From Megamonas sp. UBA1796 (GTDB taxonomy: Bacteria; Bacillota; Negativicutes; Selenomonadales; Selenomonadaceae), in contig DCFU01000046.1 of NCBI GenBank assembly GCA_002319795.1, positions 1 through 64,000 on the forward strand: a DNA stretch of 64,000 nt. The letters run 5' to 3'. The translations under genes and the position numbers were made by a program. Shown here in pieces: positions 1 through 7,554 of this stretch. Under the pieces are notes generated by a model, which saw only the letters and a list, made by a program, of their open reading frames with translations, searched no databases and had not been told where the DNA came from. The stretch's first letter is position 1, and each line of letters starts with the position of its first letter.

Positions 1-62
1 CAATCACACTTAAGGTTTCTTTCTTACGAAGCCCGCCCTGCTGTTCGCTGGCGACTTGTATT

Positions 63-91
63 ATATTATACCACTTTGTATCTCTTGTCAA
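63..91 (-). promoter_or_regulatory. Probable rRNA operon promoter reading out of the window
   Basis: On the minus strand a perfect -35 hexamer TTGACA (86-91) is followed after 17 bases by TAATAT (63-68), inside an overlapping TATAATATAATA run. It starts just downstream of bofA, and no gene follows before the window ends. In Bacillus subtilis the order dnaX-yaaK-recR-yaaL-bofA is followed by an rRNA operon, so a 16S rRNA gene beyond position 1 is inferred. The remaining 60 bases would be the rRNA leader. Confidence 0.7.
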
Positions 92-110
92 CTATTTTTT
101 GAATTATTTT

Positions 111-359
111 TTAGAGATAGTTAAAAATAACAATCGCTATGACACCTGGTATGCCGAAAACACCTGCTACAAGCGCCTTAAAAATCGTAATCTTGATTCC
201 CAGACCAAACAAATTTACGATACAAAGCAAAAATGCACCAAAAATACTGTTTGTAATAAACTTCCAGACAAGTTTAATTGGCAAAGATGCTATCTTGCCA
301 ATTATGCAAAGGACTAACAGTCCAACAGCAAATGCAACAACAATCCCGGATTCCAACAT
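111..359 (-). CDS. bofA: BofA-family integral membrane protein
   Basis: This 82-residue, very hydrophobic protein has two to three predicted membrane segments and the glycine-rich C-terminal half typical of the pro-sigma-K processing inhibitor family. In Bacillus, BofA holds the SpoIVFB protease inactive in the forespore membrane. The family also occurs in non-sporulating Firmicutes, so its role here cannot be assumed. The ATG start follows an AAAGGGGAA ribosome-binding site. It lies 27 bases after recR, and the dnaX-ebfC-recR-bofA order matches the Firmicute arrangement, which supports the name more than sequence similarity would for so small a protein. Confidence 0.85.
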   Translation of the reverse strand: MLESGIVVAFAVGLLVLCIIGKIASLPIKLVWKFITNSIFGAFLLCIVNLFGLGIKITIFKALVAGVFGIPGVIAIVIFNYL

Positions 360-386
360 ACAAATTCCCCTTTAAAATATTCTATA

Positions 387-983
387 CTAAATTTCCCGCC
401 GGTTCTCCATAGCCTTGGCCAGTGTCACCTCATCAGCATACTCAAGATCCCCGCCTACGGGAAGCCCATGCGCTATCCGTGTAACTTTGATACCAAGCGG
501 CTTTAATAATTTGGCAATATACATTGCCGTCGCCTCACCCTCAACATTCGGGTTCGTCGCCATAATAACCTCACTGACATCTGCATCATAAAGACGTGTC
601 AACAGTTCCTTGATGCGGATATCCTCCGGTCCTACTCCCTCTAAGGGTGAAAGTGAGCCATGCAGGACATGGTACACCCCACGGTAGTCTCGCATGCGTT
701 CCACAGCGTCAACATCCTGCGGCTGCTCAACCACACAGATTGTGGAGTGATCCCTTGCTTCAGCTGCACAAATATGACAGGGATTGGTATCACTCAGGTT
801 AAAGCAGGTATTACAATAACCGATCTTTTCCTTAGCCTCAATGATGGCCTGTGCCAATCCCTTTGCCTTATCTGCATCCATATCCAGAATATGATAAGCA
901 AGGCGCACTGCCGTTTTAGAGCCAATACCCGGCAACGCGCGAAAATTCTCTATAAGCTTGGCCAAAGGTGCGATGTATTGCAT
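387..983 (-). CDS. recR: Recombination protein RecR
   Basis: RecR works with RecO (and RecF) to load RecA onto gapped single-stranded DNA during recombinational repair. The 198-residue protein has the normal family length and all its parts: a helix-hairpin-helix at about residues 17-25 (LPGIGSKTA), a four-cysteine zinc site at C57, C60, C69 and C72, a Toprim domain from about residue 80 and a C-terminal [15 protein letters not shown] region. Its ATG lies one base after the ebfC stop codon, so the two are translationally coupled. It is the third gene of the dnaX-ebfC-recR-bofA operon. Confidence 0.98.
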   Translation of the reverse strand: MQYIAPLAKLIENFRALPGIGSKTAVRLAYHILDMDADKAKGLAQAIIEAKEKIGYCNTCFNLSDTNPCHICAAEARDHSTICVVEQPQDVDAVERMRDYRGVYHVLHGSLSPLEGVGPEDIRIKELLTRLYDADVSEVIMATNPNVEGEATAMYIAKLLKPLGIKVTRIAHGLPVGGDLEYADEVTLAKAMENRREI

Positions 984-984
984 C

Positions 985-1323
985 TTACATCATTCCTGGC
1001 GGCAGCCCGAGCCCGCCTGTTATTTTTCCCATTTCAGACGCCATCATATCATCTACTTTTTTAATTGCTTCATTAATAGCTGCCGAAATGATATCCTGCA
1101 GCATCTCTACATCTTCAGGATCCACCACAGCCGGATCTATTGTAAGCGCAACTACCTGCTTATCTCCATTCATTACGATCTTCACGGCACCACCACCCGT
1201 TGAAACATCTACCGTTTTGACCTTGAGTTCTTCCTGCATTTTTTTCATCTCAGTCTGAAGCTTCTGGACCTTTTTCATCATGCCTGCCATATTTCCCATA
1301 TTTCCCATTCCGCCAAACATCAT
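985..1323 (-). CDS. ebfC: YbaB/EbfC nucleoid-associated protein
   Basis: This 112-residue protein belongs to the YbaB/EbfC family of small dimeric DNA-binding, nucleoid-associated proteins (YaaK in Bacillus). The N-terminus is rich in glycine and methionine ([14 protein letters not shown]), followed by a long amphipathic helix and the conserved core around [20 protein letters not shown]. The same position between dnaX and recR is seen in many bacteria. An 89-base gap separates it from dnaX, and its stop lies one base before the recR start. The ATG follows a GGGGGC ribosome-binding site. Confidence 0.96.
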   Translation of the reverse strand: MMFGGMGNMGNMAGMMKKVQKLQTEMKKMQEELKVKTVDVSTGGGAVKIVMNGDKQVVALTIDPAVVDPEDVEMLQDIISAAINEAIKKVDDMMASEMGKITGGLGLPPGMM

Positions 1324-1413
1324 ATTGCCCCCTTTATATTTTTATCCGACCACCTGGACCGGAAGATCAAAGTTCTATCCCTTAGCCTACCAAAAGAAAG
1401 AAGAATCGTCAAT

Positions 1414-3171
1414 TCATTCTTTTTTTTCTTCCTTCAATTCCACAAAATGATTTCCAAATACATCGATTGCAGCCTGCAGGCGTTCTCTTTCCTCTGGAGG
1501 CAGTTCATCCATATCCACCTGAATACCTGCGTCTTCCTGCATTTCCGCTTTTGCCTGCCGTTTCACTTTTGGCAGTGGTTTCGGCACGGGCTTTATTTGT
1601 TCAAGTTCACAAACAAGCTGCAGTTGCCTGCCCGTGATTTCCTGCAGGATAGGTTCAAGTACACGCCGATAATTTCGTTCTGTAAGCTGTTGAAGAATCT
1701 TACTATGAAAAACAATGAAAAACTGTGTATCGCTCATCCCCCGTGAGATACCTTTTTCTACGCAGGCCAATACAGGTTTCTTATCTTCTGCCTTGAGTTT
1801 TGCCATGACCTGCTGCCACACAGCTTTGCCATCAGCATTGACGGTCGTTTCCGCCTCAGTCGGCGCAGCCATCGACCGAGGCGCAGCTTTGCCTGCAGGG
1901 TTCAACGCTGCCTGTTTCGGTAAAGCGGCTGTGTTGCTTTGTCTGCGTTCGTCTGTTGGTTTTACAGCACCTCCTGCGGCCGCTGCCAGCTGTGCCAGTC
2001 TTGCCTCCAGCTTGGCTATACGCGCACTGTCACCATCTGGCGAAGCAGGGCACACAGGATGGTCTTCTGTCCGCCCTGCATCTGCATCCATGCGGCAAAG
2101 GGATAAAAGCGCTACTTCTATCGTTATCCGAGGCTGTGGAGACCACTTCATCTCATTCATGGCCTCATGTAAACGATGGATAATCCCCATGATACGCTCC
2201 TGATCAAATAAGCCGCACTGTTCCCGAAGCACCTTTTCCTGCTCATCATAGAGATCGAGGTCTTCCAATGCACCCACAGCCTTATATATCATAAGACTGC
2301 GCATATGCAGTACGAGCTCTGCCAAAATCTGTTTCATATCTTTGCCGTCGCGCAAGAGTTCCGATATGCTCCGTAATATATCCTGAGATTTTCTTTCTGC
2401 CAGTGCCTGTGTTATTTTCCATATCCATTCATGCCCTACCAGCCCGAGGATCTGCCGGACACGTTCCGCCGTAATTCCCTGTTCCCCGGATAATGCTGAA
2501 CACTGATCCAAGATGCTCAACGCATCACGCATTCCGCCATCGGCCTGCAAAGCCATCAAGGAAAGTGCCTCTTCCTCAATTGGTACTTTCATATCTTGTG
2601 TGACATAACGCAGCCGTTCCATGATTTCCTGCGTCGTAATCCGTTTGAAATCATACCGCTGGCAACGTGATTGTATCGTAGCCGGCACCTTATGGGCCTC
2701 TGTTGTTGCAAGAATGAACACCACATGTGCCGGCGGCTCCTCAAGCGTCTTCAGCAATGCGTTGAATGCCTCCGCTGTGAGCATATGCACCTCATCAACG
2801 ATATATACCTTATAACGCCCATCTGCCGGTGCAAATTTCACTGTCTCCCGAAGCTCACGTATCTCATCAATTCCACGATTAGAAGCCGCATCAATCTCGA
2901 ATACATCCATGGATGTCCCCTCGTTGATTTTGCGGCAATTTTCACACACATTGCAAGGATCTGGTGTCGGCCCTTTTTCGCAGTTCAGGGCCTTCGCGAA
3001 TATTTTTGCTGTACTGGTCTTGCCCGTACCACGCGGTCCGGAAAAAAGATATGCATGCCCTATTTTCCCCGTAAGAATCGCGTTAGAAAGCGTTCTCGAT
3101 ATATGCTCCTGCCCGACCAGCTCCTTGAAGCTGCCCGGCCGCCATTTCCGATAAAGTGCAATATATGCCAT
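1414..3171 (-). CDS. dnaX: DNA polymerase III subunit gamma/tau
   Basis: DnaX is the ATPase of the clamp loader, which opens the sliding clamp and organises the replisome. The 585-residue protein has an AAA+ module with Walker A GPRGTGKT (about 45-52), a zinc site C64, C73, C76, C79, Walker B VYIVDEVH (about 122-129) and the SRC sensor (168-170). A lid and collar follow, then an Ala/Pro/Lys-rich linker from about residue 370 and a C-terminal tau-type domain. No obvious programmed-frameshift site was recognised, so a short gamma form is not predicted. The ATG follows GGGAGCGGAAG. Confidence 0.97.
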   Translation of the reverse strand: MAYIALYRKWRPGSFKELVGQEHISRTLSNAILTGKIGHAYLFSGPRGTGKTSTAKIFAKALNCEKGPTPDPCNVCENCRKINEGTSMDVFEIDAASNRGIDEIRELRETVKFAPADGRYKVYIVDEVHMLTAEAFNALLKTLEEPPAHVVFILATTEAHKVPATIQSRCQRYDFKRITTQEIMERLRYVTQDMKVPIEEEALSLMALQADGGMRDALSILDQCSALSGEQGITAERVRQILGLVGHEWIWKITQALAERKSQDILRSISELLRDGKDMKQILAELVLHMRSLMIYKAVGALEDLDLYDEQEKVLREQCGLFDQERIMGIIHRLHEAMNEMKWSPQPRITIEVALLSLCRMDADAGRTEDHPVCPASPDGDSARIAKLEARLAQLAAAAGGAVKPTDERRQSNTAALPKQAALNPAGKAAPRSMAAPTEAETTVNADGKAVWQQVMAKLKAEDKKPVLACVEKGISRGMSDTQFFIVFHSKILQQLTERNYRRVLEPILQEITGRQLQLVCELEQIKPVPKPLPKVKRQAKAEMQEDAGIQVDMDELPPEERERLQAAIDVFGNHFVELKEEKKE

Positions 3172-3211
3172 AAAGCTTCCGCTCCCTTATCCTATGTTAT
3201 ATTCTGTTCTG

Positions 3212-3217
3212 ATTATA
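3212..3217 (-). promoter_or_regulatory. Possible -10 element upstream of dnaX
   Basis: TATAAT preceded by TGTGG lies 40 bases upstream of the dnaX start and just beyond the SRP RNA terminator. The -35 region, inside the terminator hairpin, is poor. dnaX may use this weak promoter or depend on read-through from the tRNA/SRP RNA unit. Confidence 0.35.
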
Positions 3218-3221
3218 CCAC

Positions 3222-3246
3222 AAAAAAAGCAGCCTTAACGGCTGCT
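3222..3246 (-). terminator. Rho-independent terminator of the SRP RNA
   Basis: On the minus strand a 7-bp perfect stem (AGCAGCC with GGCTGCT, 5-base loop) is followed by seven T residues. It lies directly after the SRP RNA and before dnaX. Confidence 0.88.
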
Positions 3247-3253
3247 TGCAACT

Positions 3254-3399
3254 TCCTTTTCAACGTCGGGCCACAGCCCTCAGGCAACCTCGCGGCACAT
3301 AGAACGATTCACTTACCGCTGCTTCCTTCCGGACCTGACGGGATTCATGAGGCCCCATTGCGCAAGACCAAAGCGCTGCGGTCCGACCTGAAAAAGGAT
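3254..3399 (-). ncRNA. ffs: Signal recognition particle RNA, small bacterial type
   Basis: This RNA binds Ffh and carries signal-peptide-bearing ribosomes to the membrane. The minus strand holds the near-invariant SRP domain IV core (GTCAGGTCCGGAAGGAAGCA, about 3322-3341), with the flanking arms pairing around it. The outer stem joins CCTTTTTCAGGTCGG near the 5' end with CCGACGTTGAAAAGG near the 3' end, giving an RNA of about 145 bases without the Bacillus Alu domain. Ends are estimated from the stem. It lies between tRNA-Ser and dnaX, as scr does in Bacillus. Confidence 0.95.
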
Positions 3400-3412
3400 C
3401 TTTTTTAAAAAA

Positions 3413-3502
3413 TGGCGGAGAGTGAGAGATTCGAACTCTCGGTACAGTTTCCCGTACACACGCTTTCCAGGCGTGCTCCTTCAACCACTCGGACAACTCT
3501 CC
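3413..3502 (-). tRNA. tRNA-Ser (anticodon GGA)
   Basis: A 90-base class II tRNA with encoded CCA (3413-3415). The acceptor stem pairs GGAGAGT with ACTCTCC, the anticodon loop reads CTGGAAA, a long variable arm of serine type follows, and the T loop TTCGAAT is intact. It reads UCC/UCU codons. The tRNA-Ser, SRP RNA, dnaX order matches Bacillus. Confidence 0.98.
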
Positions 3503-3558
3503 ATTGCTTGAATAAAATGTTTTATAAAATTATATCGTACCCACTCACAACGATATAT

Positions 3559-3587
3559 AGATTACCATTTTTTAAAGGGCTTGTCAA
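3559..3587 (-). promoter_or_regulatory. Promoter of the tRNA-Ser/SRP RNA unit
   Basis: On the minus strand a perfect TTGACA (3582-3587) and TAATCT (3559-3564) are separated by 17 bases, about 57 bases upstream of the mature tRNA 5' end. This is a strong housekeeping-type promoter as expected for stable RNA. Confidence 0.75.
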
Positions 3588-3602
3588 GATTTTTTTATTC
3601 CC

Positions 3603-4457
3603 TTAGGACAAAAATTCATCCGACCCTAAAACAAGCAAAAATGAGCCGATACTTGCATCAATCCGCAGCATAAGCTGCAAATTACCCGCAGGCAACATAT
3701 TCTTCACGGTATGTGGAAGTTCCAAATCAATTTCCATTTGTCGTTTTGCCATATTCACAGCATAAAGACCATTGATGACATTCAGGAACTCTTCCATACT
3801 ATCGATTGCGAGCTCATTGAGCCGTGAAATGTCCTCACCGCTATACCGCCGAGCCATCTCTACGAATACTTCATCCTTTGCTACAATACTCGCCACAAGC
3901 CCCAAATCCCCGCTCAGGCGCTGTGATACCATATGCGTAGGACATGCTTCTTCCCTTAAATCCATCGTTTCTATCTCAATGACCGTCGGAACACCCATAA
4001 ACCGTGCAAACGAATGAATAAACAATTCTGTATATTCTCCATAATACCCTATTTCTTTCTCGAGTCCCTTATCCGCAACTTTATTTACAGCTTCCTGCAA
4101 AGGGTTTTGTTTAGCCTTGCTATAGCGCTTAAGAAGTTTTTCCATTTCCACATAGCTTATGATTTTCTTGTCAATCATAGCCTGCGCAAAACGCAGATTA
4201 TCTCCGGCGACTGCCTCCTGCAAATTTTTTACCTGAACCTTCGTCAAAAGGCCCCGTTCTATGGCAGCTGCAACAAATTTACTGTTAGAATCCTCTCCCA
4301 GCTCCTCTATCTGCGTTGCCGTAACCATTCCATGCTGCATAGCCAATACAGGCAATTGAGGCTTCCGCTTGGATGCCCTGCCTAATAACTGCCTGATAGT
4401 CTCAATCGGAAGTTCTCCTGTATTCAAAAGGTACTGTGCGAAGTATTGGCTATTCAT
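3603..4457 (-). CDS. CheC/CheX-like phosphatase with N-terminal helical repeats
   Basis: The 284-residue protein has two parts. Residues about 1-125 hold four imperfect helical repeats of the form G-x-(T/I/S)-xx-(Q/E)-hydrophobic, at GELPIETI, GMVTATQI, GLLTKVQV and KIISYVEM, of unknown function and resembling modules seen in signalling and type II secretion ATPases. Residues about 145-284 look like a CheX/CheC domain, including a candidate catalytic E223-x-x-N226 motif followed by NGLYA. CheX proteins dephosphorylate response regulators. The start overlaps the 3' end of the preceding response regulator gene by 8 bases, so that regulator is the likely substrate. No chemotaxis genes are nearby. 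Confidence 0.7.
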   Translation of the reverse strand: MNSQYFAQYLLNTGELPIETIRQLLGRASKRKPQLPVLAMQHGMVTATQIEELGEDSNSKFVAAAIERGLLTKVQVKNLQEAVAGDNLRFAQAMIDKKIISYVEMEKLLKRYSKAKQNPLQEAVNKVADKGLEKEIGYYGEYTELFIHSFARFMGVPTVIEIETMDLREEACPTHMVSQRLSGDLGLVASIVAKDEVFVEMARRYSGEDISRLNELAIDSMEEFLNVINGLYAVNMAKRQMEIDLELPHTVKNMLPAGNLQLMLRIDASIGSFLLVLGSDEFLS

Positions 4458-4833
4458 TTTTTTGTACCTTCTTTCGTATACTTTCTACCGCACGCTTAAT
4501 TTGCGCACTTGTATACGGCTTCTGGATAAAATCCATTGCTCCCAGCTCCAAGGTTTCCATGAGCTTCTGCGGCGTCCCTGCCGAAGAGAGCATGATGACA
4601 GGAATATCCGGATTTACCTCCTTGATAACCTGCAAAGCCTCAATACCGCCCACTTCCGGCATAACGATATCGAGAATAACCGCATCGGGCTTATCCTGTA
4701 AATCGCGTAAGACAGCCTCTTTGCCGTTTTCAGCCTCAATCACTTCACAATCGAGCTGCTCCAGCTCAGCTCTAAGTTTCTTCCTTAAAAGCTTCGAATC
4801 ATCTGAAATGAGTATCTTTAACTTCCTGGTCAA
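4450..4833 (-). CDS. Single-domain (CheY-like) response regulator
   Basis: This 127-residue protein is a receiver domain alone, with no output domain. The acidic pair D11-D12, phosphoacceptor D55 (VILDIVMPE), the serine pair at 83-84 and K105 (IQKPY) are all present, so it should be phosphorylated by a histidine kinase that is not in this window. The start appears to be TTG after GGGGGCGG, with a TATAAT at 4875-4880 upstream. It overlaps the CheX-like gene by 8 bases, suggesting a regulator/phosphatase pair. A role in motility or another switch is inference. Confidence 0.88.
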   Translation of the reverse strand: MTRKLKILISDDSKLLRKKLRAELEQLDCEVIEAENGKEAVLRDLQDKPDAVILDIVMPEVGGIEALQVIKEVNPDIPVIMLSSAGTPQKLMETLELGAMDFIQKPYTSAQIKRAVESIRKKVQKNE

Positions 4834-4979
4834 GCTTACCGCCCCCTGGTTATGAAATACATATATACAAGTTCATTATACCATACCCGATAAGAAACTC
4901 ATATCCTAAATTAGTTCTATGATTTACTCTTTTTTGCAAGCTTCTGTTATGCAGAAAAATTTTATCCAAAACCTGTCAT

Positions 4980-7046
4980 TTAATATAATATTCTTTTTCC
5001 CAATTGATAGACCATAAAGGTCACGCCCCAGGCCATGCCAAACTGAAAAACCACCGTCAGCCCGGTCCAGTACCAGCTCCCTGTTTCTTTTTTGATTGTA
5101 GCCAGCGTAGCCATACATGGTACATACAGCAGACAGAACACCATCATGGCATAAGCGTTGAGTGGACCGAAGCCCATCGAAGCCAGCAGCCCGGCCATCG
5201 TATCTATGCCCGCAGCTGAGTTGATATTTGCAATGCCAAAAAGCACCGCACAGCTTGAAACCACAACTTCCTTGGCCGAAATACCGGCAAAAATTGCCGT
5301 AACAATTTGCCAATAGCCCAGACCGATCGGTACGAAAATCGGCGTAATGCATTGCCCGATAAGTGCCCCAAAGCTTTGCGTCATTTCTTTTGTATAACCC
5401 TCGAGACCAAAATTCAATAAGAACCACATGACCACCGATGCCACAAAAATCGTCGTTCCGGCTTTAGAAATATAATCCTTTACCTTCTCGCTGACGTAAA
5501 TATAAATCGTATGTATACTTGGCCGTTTGTAATCGGGCAACTCAATCAAAAGTGTATTCCCAGCCGGACCTTTATCAAAAAAATGCAATACCCACGCCAC
5601 GAACACAGCCACAAGAAGACCGATGATATACATGGAATACGCTGCAAGCATTGCGTGCTGCTCAAAGAAAAGCTCCGAGAAAATCACATAGATTGGCAAA
5701 CGCGCGCTACAGGACATAAACGGTGTCACTAAAATCGTCTTACGACGGTCACGCTCATTTTCAAGCACACGTGAAGCCATAATGGCCGGTACCGAACACC
5801 CGAAACCGAGGATCATAGGAATAAACGCGCGTCCTGAAAGACCGATGTACGACATGATGCCATCCATAACATATGCCACACGGGATATATAGCCGCTATC
5901 CTCGAGGAACGCTAATGCCATAAACAGTACGAATATATTTGGCAGGAACATGAGTATGGCACCAACGCCTGCGATAATGCCATCAACAACCAGAGAGATG
6001 ATCATATCACCAGCCCCAATGGCTGTAAGTCCAAGCGTAATGGCCTCTCCAGCAATATCAAGCGCAAATTCAAAATAACTCTTGATCCAGTCCCCCATAG
6101 TAAAGGTAAAGAAAAACACCACAGCCATGATAAGTGCAAAAGCAGGCAGACCCAGCCAATTATCCGTAAGTATACGGTCTATGCTATTTGTCGACTCTGC
6201 ACGCGTTGCGCGATGCACGACAACCTCATCCATGATTTCGTCGATGAAATCATATTTCTGTTTGATGATATCCTGCTCATAACTGCGATTTAGGACTTCC
6301 GGAAGTTCAATGGGGTATTTTTCCATAATTTCCGAATCCTGCTCCAAAAGCTTAATGGCAACCCACCGATGATTCCGGACATCTGTATACCTTTGCTTGA
6401 GTTCTTCAATGATGCGATCTATTCTGTCCTCAATATCATCATTGTAAACCATGGCAAAATCCCGATGATGCTGGTGATGGTGCCTCGTTATATCCGGATG
6501 ATTATGGATAAGCGGTGTTTTTCCATCCTGATGCAGATGATGATGATGTGCCACTGCATGCATAAGTATATCCAGCCCTCTTTTTTTCCGTGCTGATATC
6601 GGAATAACTGGTATTCCAAGCATTTCTGGAAACCGATGCAAATCAATTTCCATTCCACGGTGCGCAACAATATCCATCATATTAAGTGCCAATACCACTG
6701 GCTTGCCAAATTCCAAAAGCTGCAAGGTCAGATATAAATTACGCTCCAGGGAAGACGCATCTGCCACATCGATGATTACATCGACCTCATCACTCAACAG
6801 ATACTGACGTGCAACCTTCTCCTCCATCGTATACGAAGTAAGACTGTAGGTTCCCGGTAAATCAACCAAATGATACAGGTGGTCATGAAAACACAGCGCT
6901 CCCTCTTTTTTTTCGACTGTAACACCCGGCCAATTTGCCACCTTCAGATTGGCCCCTGTATAAGCATTGAACAAGGTGGTCTTTCCGCAATTCGGATTGC
7001 CTACAAAGCCTATGGTTATTTCCTCTCTGTCTGTAAGCTCACTCAT
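4980..7046 (-). CDS. feoB: Ferrous iron transporter FeoB
   Basis: FeoB takes up Fe(II) through the inner membrane under anoxic conditions. The 688-residue protein has an N-terminal G domain with G1 GNPNCGKT (16-23), DLPG (62-65) and the G4-like NMMD (122-125), a helical spacer, then two Gate repeats and an FeoB core with about eight to ten membrane segments. Unusual is a histidine-rich stretch between the G domain and the spacer, with 13 histidines in residues 163-194. It overlaps feoA by 4 bases (ATGA). The ATG follows GGAGGTTCGTGA. No clear terminator was found after the stop. Confidence 0.97.
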   Translation of the reverse strand: MSELTDREEITIGFVGNPNCGKTTLFNAYTGANLKVANWPGVTVEKKEGALCFHDHLYHLVDLPGTYSLTSYTMEEKVARQYLLSDEVDVIIDVADASSLERNLYLTLQLLEFGKPVVLALNMMDIVAHRGMEIDLHRFPEMLGIPVIPISARKKRGLDILMHAVAHHHHLHQDGKTPLIHNHPDITRHHHQHHRDFAMVYNDDIEDRIDRIIEELKQRYTDVRNHRWVAIKLLEQDSEIMEKYPIELPEVLNRSYEQDIIKQKYDFIDEIMDEVVVHRATRAESTNSIDRILTDNWLGLPAFALIMAVVFFFTFTMGDWIKSYFEFALDIAGEAITLGLTAIGAGDMIISLVVDGIIAGVGAILMFLPNIFVLFMALAFLEDSGYISRVAYVMDGIMSYIGLSGRAFIPMILGFGCSVPAIMASRVLENERDRRKTILVTPFMSCSARLPIYVIFSELFFEQHAMLAAYSMYIIGLLVAVFVAWVLHFFDKGPAGNTLLIELPDYKRPSIHTIYIYVSEKVKDYISKAGTTIFVASVVMWFLLNFGLEGYTKEMTQSFGALIGQCITPIFVPIGLGYWQIVTAIFAGISAKEVVVSSCAVLFGIANINSAAGIDTMAGLLASMGFGPLNAYAMMVFCLLYVPCMATLATIKKETGSWYWTGLTVVFQFGMAWGVTFMVYQLGKRILY

Positions 7047-7270
7047 TCACGAACCTCCTCTACCTGGATATTCTCGGCAATGCTCTGGCCAATAGCAAAA
7101 CGCGTACCACGCACAAAAATAATAAGCGCACCGTGCGATTTTTTATTCAGCACATGAAGCTTTGTCCCCGGCAAGATCCCCAACGCTTCCAGCCTGCGTT
7201 CCAGGGACAGCCCCAGGCCTGCATCTTCCACCGCATAAATTTTCCCGGCTATTCCTTCTGACAACTTCAT
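7043..7270 (-). CDS. feoA: Ferrous iron transport protein FeoA
   Basis: This 75-residue SH3-like protein is the cytoplasmic partner of FeoB. The family pattern is visible: a short MKLSEG start, LGLSLERRLEALGILPG with the ALGI/LPGT turn, and a C-terminal strand segment ending VEEVRE. The ATG follows GGAGGCTATAT. Its stop overlaps the feoB start, so the pair is cotranslated. A TATAAT about 47 bases upstream of the start is the likely promoter. No Fur box could be assigned with confidence. Confidence 0.95.
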   Translation of the reverse strand: MKLSEGIAGKIYAVEDAGLGLSLERRLEALGILPGTKLHVLNKKSHGALIIFVRGTRFAIGQSIAENIQVEEVRE

Positions 7271-7316
7271 ATATAGCCTCCATAAACATTGATATTTTCT
7301 TGTTTTTTATAAAAAC

Positions 7317-7345
7317 ATTATAGCACAGACATCTTTTCATAGAAA
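7317..7345 (-). promoter_or_regulatory. Probable feoAB promoter
   Basis: A perfect -10 TATAAT (7317-7322) lies 17 bases from a weak -35 TTTCTA (7340-7345), with about 46 bases of leader before feoA. The DnaA-box inverted repeat starts about 19 bases further upstream. Confidence 0.5.
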
Positions 7346-7363
7346 TGGCTCCATGTCAAAATC

Positions 7364-7411
7364 ACTTATCCACAGTATCCACAATACTGCATGTGAATAC
7401 TGTGGATAAGT
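7364..7411. repeat. 15-bp perfect inverted repeat formed by two DnaA boxes
   Basis: ACTTATCCACAGTAT (7364-7378) is repeated exactly as its reverse complement at 7397-7411, with 18 bases between the arms. Each arm contains one DnaA box, in convergent orientation. The symmetry extends 3 bases on either side beyond the box core on the inner side and 2 on the outer, so it is more than two independent boxes. Confidence 0.9.
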
Positions 7412-7473
7412 TCTGTTAAATCCGCTGTGAAGCTATACAGGGTATTGAATAACGACCATAGTTCTGTGGATAA
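7364..7473. promoter_or_regulatory. Cluster of DnaA boxes
   Basis: The consensus DnaA box TTATCCACA occurs three times without mismatch: 7366-7374 on plus, and 7401-7409 and 7465-7473 on minus. Near matches with one mismatch lie at 7375-7383 and 7517-7525, the latter inside the terminator. Three perfect 9-mers in 108 bases is far above chance. DnaA could bind here to regulate feoAB, to be titrated, or to influence initiation. No AT-rich unwinding element with DnaA-trio repeats, and no dnaA or dnaN gene, was seen beside it, so this is not called an origin. Confidence 0.65.
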
Positions 7474-7493
7474 CTTCAGTTTTTCTCTTTTTA

Positions 7494-7531
7494 GAAAAAA
7501 AACTACCGTGGCAGTATTATCCACGGTAGTT
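7494..7531 (-). terminator. Rho-independent terminator after the SIS/yhcH unit
   Basis: The minus strand carries an 11-bp perfect stem (AACTACCGTGG with CCACGGTAGTT, 9-base loop) followed by a run of T residues, 24 bases after the yhcH stop. Confidence 0.92.
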
Positions 7532-7554
7532 CCAAATATCGGTAATATAGACGC

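Noticed and set aside
1414..3171. Programmed frameshift in dnaX making a gamma subunit
   Set aside because: No slippery A-run with a following stimulatory stem was recognised in the expected region.
2671..3408. Plus-strand open frame of 245 codons opposite dnaX and the SRP RNA
   Set aside because: It is antisense to dnaX and a structural RNA, has no ribosome-binding site and shows no protein family features.
3260..3496. Minus-strand 78-codon frame
   Set aside because: It runs through the SRP RNA and tRNA-Ser, so it is not a protein gene.
4858..4979. Terminator after feoB
   Set aside because: A short TTCTG/CAGAA hairpin is present but is followed by an A-rich stretch on the minus strand, not T residues.
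7364..7525. Chromosomal replication origin
   Set aside because: There are three perfect DnaA boxes, but no dnaA or dnaN gene and no clear DnaA-trio or unwinding element beside them. Reported as a DnaA-box cluster only.
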